A stretch of 64,000 nucleotides of DNA, taken from positions 496,001 to 560,000 of the forward strand of contig JBBCIS010000001.1 of the NCBI GenBank assembly GCA_037189845.1, given 5' to 3'. Source of the stretch: JAMLHH01 sp037189845. GTDB lineage: Bacteria; Bacteroidota; Bacteroidia; Chitinophagales; JADIYW01. Position numbers and translations under genes: made by a program. Of this stretch, positions 1-7,856 are shown piece after piece. Numbering within the stretch: the stretch's first letter is position 1; every line of letters starts with the position of its first letter. Below the pieces are notes generated by a model. That model searched no databases, was not told where the DNA came from, and saw nothing but the letters and a program-made list of their open reading frames with translations.

Positions 1-192
1 TTTGGACACAATGGGGCTACGGAAGGTTATCTGTCCCTGATGGCTTATGATCCGGAAACAGATGTTTCTGTTATAGCCACATTTCCTTACTGGGATATGA
101 CTACTACGGAGAAATTCAACATTTGTTTTATGGCAATGTATGACGCTGCTTATGCTGCCAGAAAAGCATTGGGCTACAGCGGAAAACCATAA
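1..192 (+). CDS. Serine hydrolase (beta-lactamase/D-Ala-D-Ala carboxypeptidase family), C-terminal fragment
   Basis: The first 63 codons are open from the window edge to a TAA at 190-192. The fragment begins with the residues FGHNGATEGY. In the class C beta-lactamase / penicillin-binding-like serine hydrolase family (PF00144), a GH-x-G segment close to the C-terminus forms the third active-site motif, equivalent to KTG. The Ser-x-x-Lys and Tyr-x-Asn motifs would lie upstream, outside the window. After the motif comes a predicted beta strand pair and a C-terminal helix, as expected. The substrate cannot be judged from this piece. Confidence 0.6.
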   Translation, partial: FGHNGATEGYLSLMAYDPETDVSVIATFPYWDMTTTEKFNICFMAMYDAAYAARKALGYSGKP

Positions 193-406
193 TGATGAGT
201 GTATCGTGATTAACACATAGACACAGTAGAAATTTTAAAAAGTGGTTAAGGATTTTTATAGTAGGAGCTATGCTTATATTATACATAAATCCAGGCGATT
301 CTTTGGAATTTACGCAAAGGATGCAAAGATCTATGTTTGGCTTTCCCAAATTAGATACAGAAAAATCAATGAAATCTATGTTGCTATGTGTTTTTAGATC
401 AATATA

Positions 407-1108
407 CTAAGGCCATTTTTCAGCATATTTCAATGCATCCTGCAGCCGGCGGTTATCCATAGTTTCTATAATCTGTAATGCTTGTTCTTCAGGGGCTAAA
501 ATCCGGATCACGATATGATTGGTTTGTAAAAAGCTCTTGCTGAGAAAATTTCCTTTAATAGATAAAGTATTGGATACAACGCTCGGAGTAAAGTTGCCTG
601 TGGCGATAATAAATGCAGGCCCCTGATATTTTTCTCCGGAGATGGTAGTCGTGCTGTAATTTTCAAGCTTCCAGTATTCTGAAATATTTTTTATTGTATT
701 TGTAGTAATGGGAGCAGAAGAGGTCGCTTTGATTTCTACAGGATTCACATCGACCTGAATGTATATTTTGGAATTGCCGGCATTACTATAGCCGATAATT
801 CCCTGCAGATGAAACGGGATACCATTCTGATCATCTTTTCTGTTGCGTAAAAGATCTTCAGCATCTAAGCTGTACCGGTTGTATCTGGTGTATCCGTTTA
901 CTTTTACTTCTCCAAAACAGTTCAATGCTTTGGCGATACATATTTGTACAAATTCATTCTCTTCGGGCTCAAGTTCCCTCTGCAATTGACCTTTTTGAGA
1001 ATAGTAGCTGACACTGCGTCCGTTTTTCAGTAAGCCATCCTGAGACTGGGCATAAATATTTTTAACGGATAAGATTATAACAAGGCAAAATAATATTCTG
1101 GTAAACAT
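407..1108 (-). CDS. Secreted protein of unknown function
   Basis: A 233-residue protein with a clear N-terminal signal peptide: a hydrophobic stretch at about residues 4-17 ending in a YAQS-type cleavage site. There is no lipobox cysteine, so it should be a soluble periplasmic or surface protein. The mature part contains two cysteines near residues 57-64 that could form a disulfide, and no catalytic motif that I recognise. It is divergent from the phosphoesterase gene at 1248, with 139 bp between them that must hold both promoters. I do not recognise the family. Confidence 0.65.
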   Translation of the reverse strand: MFTRILFCLVIILSVKNIYAQSQDGLLKNGRSVSYYSQKGQLQRELEPEENEFVQICIAKALNCFGEVKVNGYTRYNRYSLDAEDLLRNRKDDQNGIPFHLQGIIGYSNAGNSKIYIQVDVNPVEIKATSSAPITTNTIKNISEYWKLENYSTTTISGEKYQGPAFIIATGNFTPSVVSNTLSIKGNFLSKSFLQTNHIVIRILAPEEQALQIIETMDNRRLQDALKYAEKWP

Positions 1109-1247
1109 AGACTCACTTTTTGTATAAACAAATAATATAAATTCAGAGTGAATTTATAATCATTTCTCAATATGTGGGTGAAATCCTGATTTTTTGTTTC
1201 CTTGTTTTAAAGCCTTTGATTAAATTGGCGATGATCAATGTGTTTTT

Positions 1248-1988
1248 ATGAACTTACTGAAGATAGCGCATGTTACTGACTTACATATTTTAGCTGAAAA
1301 TGAATTAAATCAAGGAGTAGATGTCCGGGCTAATTTTCTGCGTGTACTGGAGAATGTAGTCTCAGAAGGCGATATTAATATGATGGTGATAGGAGGAGAT
1401 CTCGTCCAAAGACCTGCCACAGAAGAACTATTGCAATGGGTGAAGCAGCAGCTCGACCAGACGGAAATTTCTTACAGGATTGTTCCCGGTAATCATGACG
1501 ACAGCCTTGTTCTGGCAAAGGTTTTCGGGCTGGAAAGCGAGCTGGAAAATAATAAATTGTTCTTTTGGGACGAGCTGGATTTCGGTAAGATTTTTTACCT
1601 GGATACATCCAGCGGAGATTTGCCTATGCATCAACTGGCATGGGTAGAAGAGGAGTGTGGGAAATCTTATCAGAAGTTTTTGCTGTTTATGCATCATCCA
1701 CCCGTGCTTGCAGCTATTCCACACATGGATGAGCACCATGCGCTGACCAATATGAATCAGGTGCAAAAGACTCTCCGGAATATTAACAATATTCAAGGTG
1801 TTTTTTGTGGGCATTATCATAATGAGAGAACTGTCAGGCTATACAACCACATGGTAATGATCACACCGTCCACCTTTGCTCAGTTTGCTGACGAGGGTGA
1901 TACCTACAAAATATCTACCCAGGCAATTGGTTGGCGAAAGATCATCTGGGATGGTTCATACCTGAATACTTATGTAAAATATCTGTAG
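1248..1988 (+). CDS. Calcineurin-like metallophosphoesterase, CpdA-type
   Basis: The 246 residues carry the full set of metallophosphoesterase metal-binding motifs in order: DLH at residues 11-13, GGD at about 49-51, GNHDD at 81-85, an HHPP block near residue 150, and GHYH near residue 190. The dinuclear metal centre hydrolyses phosphodiesters or phosphomonoesters. The compact length and the GHYHxxR ending resemble cytoplasmic cyclic-3',5'-AMP phosphodiesterases of the CpdA/Icc group, so cyclic nucleotide turnover is the likeliest role. The true substrate is not fixed by sequence. The MscS gene follows after 13 nt, so the two may be co-transcribed. Confidence 0.8.
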   Translation: MNLLKIAHVTDLHILAENELNQGVDVRANFLRVLENVVSEGDINMMVIGGDLVQRPATEELLQWVKQQLDQTEISYRIVPGNHDDSLVLAKVFGLESELENNKLFFWDELDFGKIFYLDTSSGDLPMHQLAWVEEECGKSYQKFLLFMHHPPVLAAIPHMDEHHALTNMNQVQKTLRNINNIQGVFCGHYHNERTVRLYNHMVMITPSTFAQFADEGDTYKISTQAIGWRKIIWDGSYLNTYVKYL

Positions 1989-2001
1989 CTAAAATCTTGA
2001 A

Positions 2002-2922
2002 ATGGATACTTTTAATCTGCTGAACATTCTATCAACCTGGAGAATTCCTATCATTATTCTCATTGTATTTTCATTTGCATATACTGTCAACTGGATAGCA
2101 AGAAGATATGTGACCTCGGCTATTGACAGAAATGCAGCTGTCCTGAGAGTTGACCCGACCAACTATAATTTTCTGAAAAATGGTTTCAGCCTCACGATTT
2201 ATGCATTTGCAGGTTTTTTTGTAATGACTCAGATTCCTGTTTTTCAGAAAGCTTCACAGACCATCTTTACAGCGACAGGAATTTTCGCTGCTATCGTAGC
2301 TTTGGCTTCTCAACAGGCATTTTCTAATATCTTTTCAGGAGTATTTATTATCATATTCAGACCATTCAGAGTAGATGATGTAATTGAATTTGACCAGAAC
2401 AGACTGGGAGTCGTTGAAGATATCACATTGCGACATACCGTCATCAGAAACTTTGAGAATAAAAGATTTATTATTCCGAATTCAGTCATTAATAATACTA
2501 TTATCCTGAATAGCAATATCAAAGAACAGCCGGTACGCAGACACATGGAGCTGCTCATCAGCTATGATGCGCCACTGGACAGAATATTTGAAATTATTAC
2601 AGAAGAAGTTTTAGCACATCCGTATCACATTGATTACAGAAAAGAGGAGGAATTCGATGAAGGTATTCACGAAGTAGAAATCAGGGTGCTGGAGTATCTT
2701 CCTACCGGATTGAAAATCAGAGTATTCCTTTGGGCAGAAAATCACAGAAAAGCATTCAGATTACATACCGATGTAAACTATATGGTCAAAATAAGATTTG
2801 ATAAAGAAGGCATTCAATTCCCTTATACGCTACAAAGACTCCATATCGATACTTTTCCCGGGAGGACGCCAAAAGATAGCAAAGACCAGCAGTCCGACGA
2901 AACAAGCCATGATGTTCGCTGA
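2002..2922 (+). CDS. Small-conductance mechanosensitive channel, MscS family
   Basis: A 306-residue inner-membrane protein. Hydrophobic segments at about residues 12-30 and 58-80, plus the pore-lining helix at about 88-115, are rich in Ala, Gly and Phe. These are followed by the beta domain typical of MscS, containing the FRPFRVDDVIE stretch and the IPNS motif near residue 160. Such channels release solutes during hypo-osmotic shock. The last 31 codons overlap the 3' end of the convergent membrane-protein gene at 2830-3525. The C-terminal tail after about residue 275 is charged and Ser/Asp-rich, so it may be a read-through extension rather than a conserved domain. Confidence 0.85.
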   Translation: MDTFNLLNILSTWRIPIIILIVFSFAYTVNWIARRYVTSAIDRNAAVLRVDPTNYNFLKNGFSLTIYAFAGFFVMTQIPVFQKASQTIFTATGIFAAIVALASQQAFSNIFSGVFIIIFRPFRVDDVIEFDQNRLGVVEDITLRHTVIRNFENKRFIIPNSVINNTIILNSNIKEQPVRRHMELLISYDAPLDRIFEIITEEVLAHPYHIDYRKEEEFDEGIHEVEIRVLEYLPTGLKIRVFLWAENHRKAFRLHTDVNYMVKIRFDKEGIQFPYTLQRLHIDTFPGRTPKDSKDQQSDETSHDVR

Positions 2923-3525
2923 CATGATTTCGCAATAGATACCTCTTTGGAAAAAGGCAATGATTGCAAATACAAAGCTGGATAGCATGATGACACCAAG
3001 TATGATTTTTTTCCAGTTACCCTGAAAAAAATATACAGAATATAACAGCATAATGGCACTGAGGCTGCCCCATTTCAGCCATGTGTACAATTGAAGTTGA
3101 TCAAGGATGAGTGTAGCGTTACTATAATCTTTCATTGCCAGAATTTCTGCAATATTCAGGTTCTCATATGCATCTGAGAAGATAGTTAATGCGACCAATG
3201 GGATACTGAGCCATAGTGCTTTTGCACGACTGTCCCGATACATTAATATCCCGCAGAATAATGCAAAAAATCCATACGCAAACATGAAGAAAAAGTCAAT
3301 CTGGTTGCCAAGCCGGAAACTTTGCTTAACATCCTCAACAGTAACAATATTGAAAAAATGATGGAGATCATTTGTATTGTTCATAAATTCCAATGCAATG
3401 ATAGGTGTAACAAACCCATCCGGCATAGTCCCGACCACCACCGGGTTGACAGACATTAATACCAAGCCAATCGCTGCCATGATTACTCCTGTAATGATAC
3501 TGACGATCTTCATGCTTTTACCCAT
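2830..3525 (-). CDS. Multi-pass membrane protein of unknown function
   Basis: A 231-residue protein with about six predicted transmembrane segments: near residues 6-27, 78-95, 105-122, 150-168, 177-193 and 207-222. The start at 3525 gives MGKSMK; the internal ATG four codons later is an equally good start. It is the last gene of the leftward run that begins with the ABC ATPase at 6303, 51 bp after the DoxX gene, and may belong to that operon. Its 3' end overlaps the MscS gene on the other strand by 93 nt. I do not recognise the family and no catalytic motif is visible. Confidence 0.6.
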   Translation of the reverse strand: MGKSMKIVSIITGVIMAAIGLVLMSVNPVVVGTMPDGFVTPIIALEFMNNTNDLHHFFNIVTVEDVKQSFRLGNQIDFFFMFAYGFFALFCGILMYRDSRAKALWLSIPLVALTIFSDAYENLNIAEILAMKDYSNATLILDQLQLYTWLKWGSLSAIMLLYSVYFFQGNWKKIILGVIMLSSFVFAIIAFFQRGIYCEIMSANIMACFVGLLVFAIFWRPPGKSIDMESL

Positions 3526-3576
3526 GTATGTAAAGATAGAAAAAACTGCTAAAACTGAATTTTACAGTTTGTTACT

Positions 3577-3960
3577 CTATTCCCCGATCATCGGAAGGTA
3601 TTTTTTCCGGTTATCAGCAATCATCCACAGATTAATAGCAAAAAGTGGCCCCGCAATAGCTAATCCGGATGGCATAAATACAGCATTGTGTATAACAATA
3701 CCCACCATTACAGGAAAAATAACGATGGCCCCCAATGCTCTGGTTTTAGGAATCATGAACAACAGTCCACCGGTAACTTCAGCAGCACCTACCAAATACA
3801 TCAGCCATTTGATAGTAACAAAAGCTTCATATAATCTGGCCATTTCTCCTTCCATCGGAGGTACAGGCATATAGTGCAGAAATTTATCCAGCCCTGCATT
3901 GATAAACATCAGTCCGAATAGAACACAAAGAATTGTCTTAACAATTTTCATAAAAGCCAT
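3577..3960 (-). CDS. DoxX-like membrane protein
   Basis: A 127-residue protein with four predicted membrane helices and the DoxX-family layout: a first helix followed by a GLDKFLHY-type motif, then helices rich in Gly and Ala, and a short polar C-terminus. DoxX/SURF4-like proteins are linked to redox or thiol-stress functions in several bacteria, but a specific activity is not established for this subgroup. It lies 93 bp downstream of the DUF3299-like gene, on the same strand. An internal ATG three codons in is an alternative start. Confidence 0.7.
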   Translation of the reverse strand: MAFMKIVKTILCVLFGLMFINAGLDKFLHYMPVPPMEGEMARLYEAFVTIKWLMYLVGAAEVTGGLLFMIPKTRALGAIVIFPVMVGIVIHNAVFMPSGLAIAGPLFAINLWMIADNRKKYLPMIGE

Positions 3961-4053
3961 TTAGAATGACAATGTATAAAATCCTTTTGAAAGATGAATT
4001 GATCTATAAGGATTTTAATCAGATATAAATGTGTGAAAATCAGAAAACCGGAG

Positions 4054-4491
4054 CTATTCTACTATGACAGCATTTTCTATGATATAATAAAACTCTTCCG
4101 GATCATTATAGTTGAGCTTCAGTGTGCCTCTTACAGATTTATACATGTCTGTTTTGATCTTTTTATTGGGAGCTTTTAGCTTTAATATCATGATAGATGC
4201 CGGTCCGGCTTTGCCACAAAAGAAACAAGCAGCATATGGATTGGCCGAAAGTGCGACTTCTGCTCCTGTCTGATCAAAGGGAATCAGATATCCCTGAACT
4301 TCTACCTGCTTGCCGTCCAATGCTTTTAATGCACTGGTGAAAACCGGAAATTTAAAAGTTTCATCTAAACGCGCAACATATTTTTCATTGTAGCCAATAC
4401 CTTCTAGGGTTTTCCATGTAATTTTCGTCTGGGCAAAAACAGAAACGCTGAATGTAAATATTGCAATAAATGCAAGAATACATTTATTCAT
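4054..4491 (-). CDS. Secreted DUF3299-like protein next to an ABC transporter
   Basis: From the ATG at 4489-4491 the protein has about 145 residues and starts with a signal peptide (MNKCILAF... ending VFAQ). I chose this start over an upstream one because it places the signal peptide at the N-terminus and overlaps the permease stop by only 8 nt. The mature part reads like a DUF3299/COG3495 protein: a strand with EVQGYLIPF, then a PYAACFFCGKAGP block whose CxxC could bind metal or form a disulfide. Relatives are found beside FtsX-type permeases and have been tied to zinc supply in Vibrio (Zrg-type clusters). That link is an inference here. Confidence 0.6.
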   Translation of the reverse strand: MNKCILAFIAIFTFSVSVFAQTKITWKTLEGIGYNEKYVARLDETFKFPVFTSALKALDGKQVEVQGYLIPFDQTGAEVALSANPYAACFFCGKAGPASIMILKLKAPNKKIKTDMYKSVRGTLKLNYNDPEEFYYIIENAVIVE

Positions 4492-5677
4492 CTGCAAGAA
4501 TTTTGGATATGTTGAGTCTGAAAACATAAATCAATGGAATGATAACAGAAATCGTGCTAATTAATAGCAAAATCGGGAAAAGATATTTTTCTGTCGGTGT
4601 AAATTTATAAGCAATGGTCAGCGTGGCCTGTTCTATAATTTTATTTTGAAGTATCCAGATACCTAACCTGCTGACTCCCATGCCCAATAAATATCCGATG
4701 GTTGTAGTCAACCAGGTTTCCAACAAAATAATAAGCAGCAGATTGATTCTGGTTGCGCCCATCAGCCGCATAATCGCGAGCTCATATTTTCTGTCCTGTA
4801 CTCTTCTGTATACTGTAATGAAAATACTGAGTGCCGACAGGAAAATAATGCTCCAGGCAATTCCTTCCAGCAATGTCGTACCTAAGCCGGTCAGATGCGA
4901 AAGCCTGTTGATCTCTAATGCCGGAATTGCGGCTTGCATAGGTGTTTCTGAATTGATTTTCCTCGGAAGCGTAATGATCGCCGTTGGATTTTTGAGCTCA
5001 ATCAGCGCGGAAGTGATTTCTTTTGGTTCATGTGCATGCTCATCTCCATGTTCCGGATGCTCTTCATGATTATGAATGCTCCATACTGTATTGATATTGC
5101 AAAGGAGAAGATTGTCCAGAACCGTTTCAGATTTTTCTAAAACACCAACCACAGTATACGGGTGTTCGTGGTGGGCAGTCGCATCTTCGCTGCTGCCATG
5201 ATTTCCTACAAACGTTTCGCCTATTTTCAGTTTGTTGTTCAGTGCAAAATCAGCACCTAGTACCACTTCCATTTCTTTTTCGAACAGTCGGCCTTCCGCG
5301 ATCTTTGCATCATACTTCTTTAAATAAGATTCATCCGTTCCTAAAATTCTGTATCCTTTGTAATTGTCGCCATAGGCAAGGGGCGTGATGGATTTGATCT
5401 GCTTATTTTCCTTCAGCTTGTTGATTTCTGATACAGGAATATTCCCGGTCGGCTGATCCATGTGATAAACAGAGGAAAGAACCAGCTGGAGCGGACTACC
5501 TTTTGCTCCTACCACCAGATCGATATTTTTTAAATCTTTGGCAATTTTCTGATTATAAGCAAAATTTAAGACCAGAATCAGGGAAATAATAGTCGTTCCA
5601 AATCCCAGCAGAACAATATTGAGCAATGTAGATAATGGCTGAAAAGTCAACCCTCCGATTATAATCTTGCGTATCAT
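4484..5677 (-). CDS. ABC transporter permease, FtsX/MacB-like, with histidine-rich loop
   Basis: A 397-residue permease with the usual FtsX-type layout: one membrane helix near the N-terminus (about 15-37), a large periplasmic domain, then three C-terminal helices at about 270-295, 315-340 and 365-388. The periplasmic domain is unusual because it has two His/Glu-rich patches. One is a short TAHHEHP stretch near residue 167; the other, longer one alternates His with Glu and Asp near residues 200-218. Such patches commonly bind zinc or other divalent metals. The gene overlaps its ATPase by 4 nt (ATGA) and the DUF3299-like gene by 8 nt, showing a tight operon. The substrate is unproven; metal handling or lipoprotein release are both possible. 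Confidence 0.75.
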   Translation of the reverse strand: MIRKIIIGGLTFQPLSTLLNIVLLGFGTTIISLILVLNFAYNQKIAKDLKNIDLVVGAKGSPLQLVLSSVYHMDQPTGNIPVSEINKLKENKQIKSITPLAYGDNYKGYRILGTDESYLKKYDAKIAEGRLFEKEMEVVLGADFALNNKLKIGETFVGNHGSSEDATAHHEHPYTVVGVLEKSETVLDNLLLCNINTVWSIHNHEEHPEHGDEHAHEPKEITSALIELKNPTAIITLPRKINSETPMQAAIPALEINRLSHLTGLGTTLLEGIAWSIIFLSALSIFITVYRRVQDRKYELAIMRLMGATRINLLLIILLETWLTTTIGYLLGMGVSRLGIWILQNKIIEQATLTIAYKFTPTEKYLFPILLLISTISVIIPLIYVFRLNISKILADE

Positions 5678-6303
5678 ATCATTGAAATCTGATGAGGAAT
5701 CTTATTTTTTATTCTGTCGTCATGGGTAACAACTATCAGCGTACTATCGTCTACCTTACAAGCTCTGTTAAGAAGCTGCATTACATTTTCTGTGTTATTA
5801 TCATCGAGGCTGGAAGTAGGCTCGTCTGCCAGCAAAACAGCAGGTGCATTGACAATTGCTCTTGCTATACACACTCGTTGTTGTTCTCCCAGGCTGAGTG
5901 ATGTCGGTGTCCGACCCAGTAAATGATCTATTTCAAGCGTCTCTGCAATGTTTTTCAGCCTGTTTCTTTCACACTTCTTTCCTGCAAAATAACATGCCGC
6001 TTCTATATTATCTTTTACATTTAAAGAAGGGATAAGATGAAATTTCTGTGGTATAAAACCGATTTTCTGTCCTCTGTACTGATCCAGAGTACCATGCCTC
6101 AACTGTGTAATATCTACATCGTCAATAAAGATATGACCATGGTCCGGTTGAATAAGTCCTGCCAATAAATGCAAAAGAGTGGATTTTCCACTACCGGAAC
6201 GGCCATAAATTAACAGCTGTTCCCCGCGTTCACATTTGATTTCCGGATAATTAAATATCCTTTTGTGATCATAAGTGAAGGTCAAAAGAGAAGTGGTAAG
6301 CAT
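5674..6303 (-). CDS. ABC transporter ATP-binding protein, LolD/MacB-like
   Basis: A 209-residue nucleotide-binding domain with all expected motifs: Walker A GRSGSGKST at about residues 34-42, Q-loop at IPQKF near 87, signature SLGEQQR near 137, Walker B VLLADEPTSSLD near 155-166, and an H-loop (VTHD). It is slightly short compared with LolD (about 230). It pairs with the permease immediately downstream and is the first gene of the leftward operon. The start at 6303 is close to a dyad at 6343-6360 that could be its operator. Confidence 0.85.
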   Translation of the reverse strand: MLTTSLLTFTYDHKRIFNYPEIKCERGEQLLIYGRSGSGKSTLLHLLAGLIQPDHGHIFIDDVDITQLRHGTLDQYRGQKIGFIPQKFHLIPSLNVKDNIEAACYFAGKKCERNRLKNIAETLEIDHLLGRTPTSLSLGEQQRVCIARAIVNAPAVLLADEPTSSLDDNNTENVMQLLNRACKVDDSTLIVVTHDDRIKNKIPHQISMI

Positions 6304-6342
6304 GCGGATTAAATTTTACAACAATTACAAGTTAATCAGAAT

Positions 6343-6360
6343 TGATGTAATATATCATCA
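6343..6360. promoter_or_regulatory. Imperfect palindrome upstream of the ABC operon, possible metal-regulator operator
   Basis: An 18-nt AT-rich dyad with TGATG and CATCA outer arms and 7 of 9 symmetric base pairs. It lies 40 nt upstream of the ATPase start, between it and the tRNA gene. The size and AT-rich core resemble Fur-family (Fur/Zur) operators, which would fit the His-rich permease, but the match to a known consensus is only general. Confidence 0.3.
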
Positions 6361-6397
6361 CTTTGTTACAGGAATTGAAAAATCCCCTGAAAGTTTG

Positions 6398-6469
6398 TGG
6401 CCCCATCAGGAATCGAACCTGAATATCAGGCTCCGGAAACCTGCGTAATATCCATTATACTATGGAGCC
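6398..6469 (-). tRNA. tRNA-Arg(CCG)
   Basis: A 72-nt cloverleaf on the minus strand. The 7-bp acceptor stem (GGCTCCA with TGGGGCC, one G-U pair), the anticodon stem CAGGT/GCCTG around the loop TTCCGGA and the T stem TCAGG/CCTGA around TTCGATT are clear; the D stem is weak. Loop positions 34-36 read CCG, so it decodes CGG. The discriminator base is A and CCA is not encoded. The acceptor sequence nearly matches that of the tRNA-Arg(CCT) at 19417. Confidence 0.93.
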
Positions 6470-6867
6470 AAAACGGAAAGGCAAAAATAAAAATTATATG
6501 TAAAAACAGAAGCGTTATTTCTCCTGACTCTGATGAATAGATAAAAACCATCGGTTAGTATTAAATAAAGTTGCTCATAGCTGAAATTGTTGTGTAAATC
6601 CGGAACCTTGGTAGAAGAAATATTTACTTCCTGGAATTGTGATAAAATCAGTAAAAAATAAAATATGAATATTCTATACATATTGAATAAATATGTTGAA
6701 TGTTGAGCTAATTATTGTGTATGATAGATTATGATTTATTGATATATGATTATGGTGCTTATTTAAATTGAAATAGGTTTTAAGAAAATGATATTGTTTT
6801 AGTTGTGAAAGATAATCGTATGATTAATGATGTTTGGATGATACTTTTATTTTCACCTGAAATTCAC
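6470..6867. other. Gene-free AT-rich interval
   Basis: About 400 bp between the tRNA and the promoter at 6868. It is strongly AT-rich and has no open frame with protein-like composition other than a 73-codon minus-strand frame that runs into the tRNA and is rejected. It presumably contains the tRNA promoter, but I see no clear consensus match. Confidence 0.5.
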
Positions 6868-6898
6868 TTTGAAAATAAAACTAATTATAGTAATTTTG
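6868..6898 (+). promoter_or_regulatory. Consensus Bacteroidota promoter
   Basis: TTTG at 6868-6871, a 19-nt spacer, then TAATTTTG at 6891-6898. This matches the minus-33 TTTG / minus-7 TAnnTTTG promoter of the phylum with near-ideal spacing. Transcription should start near 6904, some 240 nt before ftsE. Confidence 0.65.
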
Positions 6899-6903
6899 CC
6901 TAA

Positions 6904-7058
6904 TGTGATAGGTTTTTATTTATAATGTTATTAATTATAGTTGTTAGTGTGGAAATCCGGTAATCGGAAAAAGATATTTTAGTAGGTATTTTTTAGACGT
7001 TACAGATGAAAAGATGAATGTGGCAATTGCGGAAATGCGTAGTTGCCATTTCTATTTT
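6904..7058 (+). ncRNA. Candidate small RNA or ftsE leader with terminator hairpin
   Basis: The interval runs from the predicted start site to a hairpin at 7021-7048, whose 11-bp stem includes two G-U pairs and whose loop is GAAATG. A T-rich tail follows at 7049-7058, so the hairpin looks like an intrinsic terminator. The product would be about 155 nt without a convincing open reading frame. A small inner hairpin (TCCG / CGGA) lies near 6956-6969. It could be a free-standing small RNA or an attenuated leader of ftsE, which starts 85 nt after the tail. I recognise no Rfam family. Confidence 0.35.
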
Positions 7059-7142
7059 CAGGCATATTATTCCATCATTGTTTAAAACTAAAAGATTAAA
7101 GTGTTATCAGAATTTGTAATTTTAAAACAAGACTATTGACCA

Positions 7143-7856
7143 ATGATTTCAGACCATTTAGTAGCAAATTTTAAAAATATGCAAGTGCATCAAAATGACG
7201 CACATGTATTAAGAGACGTAAATCTTGAAGTTAAGAGAAGGGATTTTATTTATATCATAGGTCGTACAGGCAGCGGTAAAAGTTCATTTCTGAAAACTTT
7301 GTACGGTGACCTGGATTTACAAAGTGCAGAAATAGCTACCATTGCAGGATATGATCTGAATAATCTCAAAAGTTCAGATGTGCCACATTTGAGAAGAAAA
7401 ATAGGCATAGTCTTTCAGGATTTTCAGCTGTTGACTGACAGAAATATAGAAGAAAATCTTCGGTTTGTCCTGGAAGCTACCGGATGGAAAGAAAAAGCGC
7501 TGATACAGTCAAAGATCAATGATATGCTGGCTCTGGTTAACCTAAGTGCTAAAAACAAAAAAATGCCTTATCAGCTGAGTGGCGGGGAACAGCAAAGAGT
7601 AGTAGTGGCGAGAGCTCTGCTCAATGATCCGAAAATCATCCTGGCTGATGAGCCTACAGGAAATTTGGATCCGAAAACGACGGATGATATCATGAATCTA
7701 TTGTTCAATATCAATAAGGAGCTGGGTACTCCTGTAATCATGGCGACACACAACTATCAGCTGATCGATAAATTTCCGGGAACAGTATATATCTGTGCCA
7801 ATCACCAGCTCAAGCAAGGTATTGAAATTCCTTCGGAAGATCCTGCTGAAGATTAA
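7143..7856 (+). CDS. ftsE: Cell division ATP-binding protein FtsE
   Basis: A 237-residue ABC ATPase with Walker A GRTGSGKSS at about residues 40-48, a Q-loop in IVFQDFQLL near 92-97, signature LSGGEQQR near 145, Walker B IILADEPTGNLD and an H-loop in MATHN. The pattern QDFQLLTDRNIEEN is typical of FtsE. FtsE with FtsX controls peptidoglycan hydrolases at the septum. ftsX is not adjacent, which is usual in this phylum. The last 4 nt overlap the convergent MBL-fold gene. Confidence 0.85.
   Translation: MISDHLVANFKNMQVHQNDAHVLRDVNLEVKRRDFIYIIGRTGSGKSSFLKTLYGDLDLQSAEIATIAGYDLNNLKSSDVPHLRRKIGIVFQDFQLLTDRNIEENLRFVLEATGWKEKALIQSKINDMLALVNLSAKNKKMPYQLSGGEQQRVVVARALLNDPKIILADEPTGNLDPKTTDDIMNLLFNINKELGTPVIMATHNYQLIDKFPGTVYICANHQLKQGIEIPSEDPAED

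Noticed and set aside
3377..3874. 165-codon plus-strand frame across the DoxX and membrane-protein genes
   Set aside because: It is antisense to two genes with recognisable membrane topology and has no family resemblance of its own.
6460..6681. 73-codon minus-strand frame next to tRNA-Arg(CCG)
   Set aside because: Its end runs into the tRNA gene and its composition reflects AT-rich DNA; no promoter or family match.
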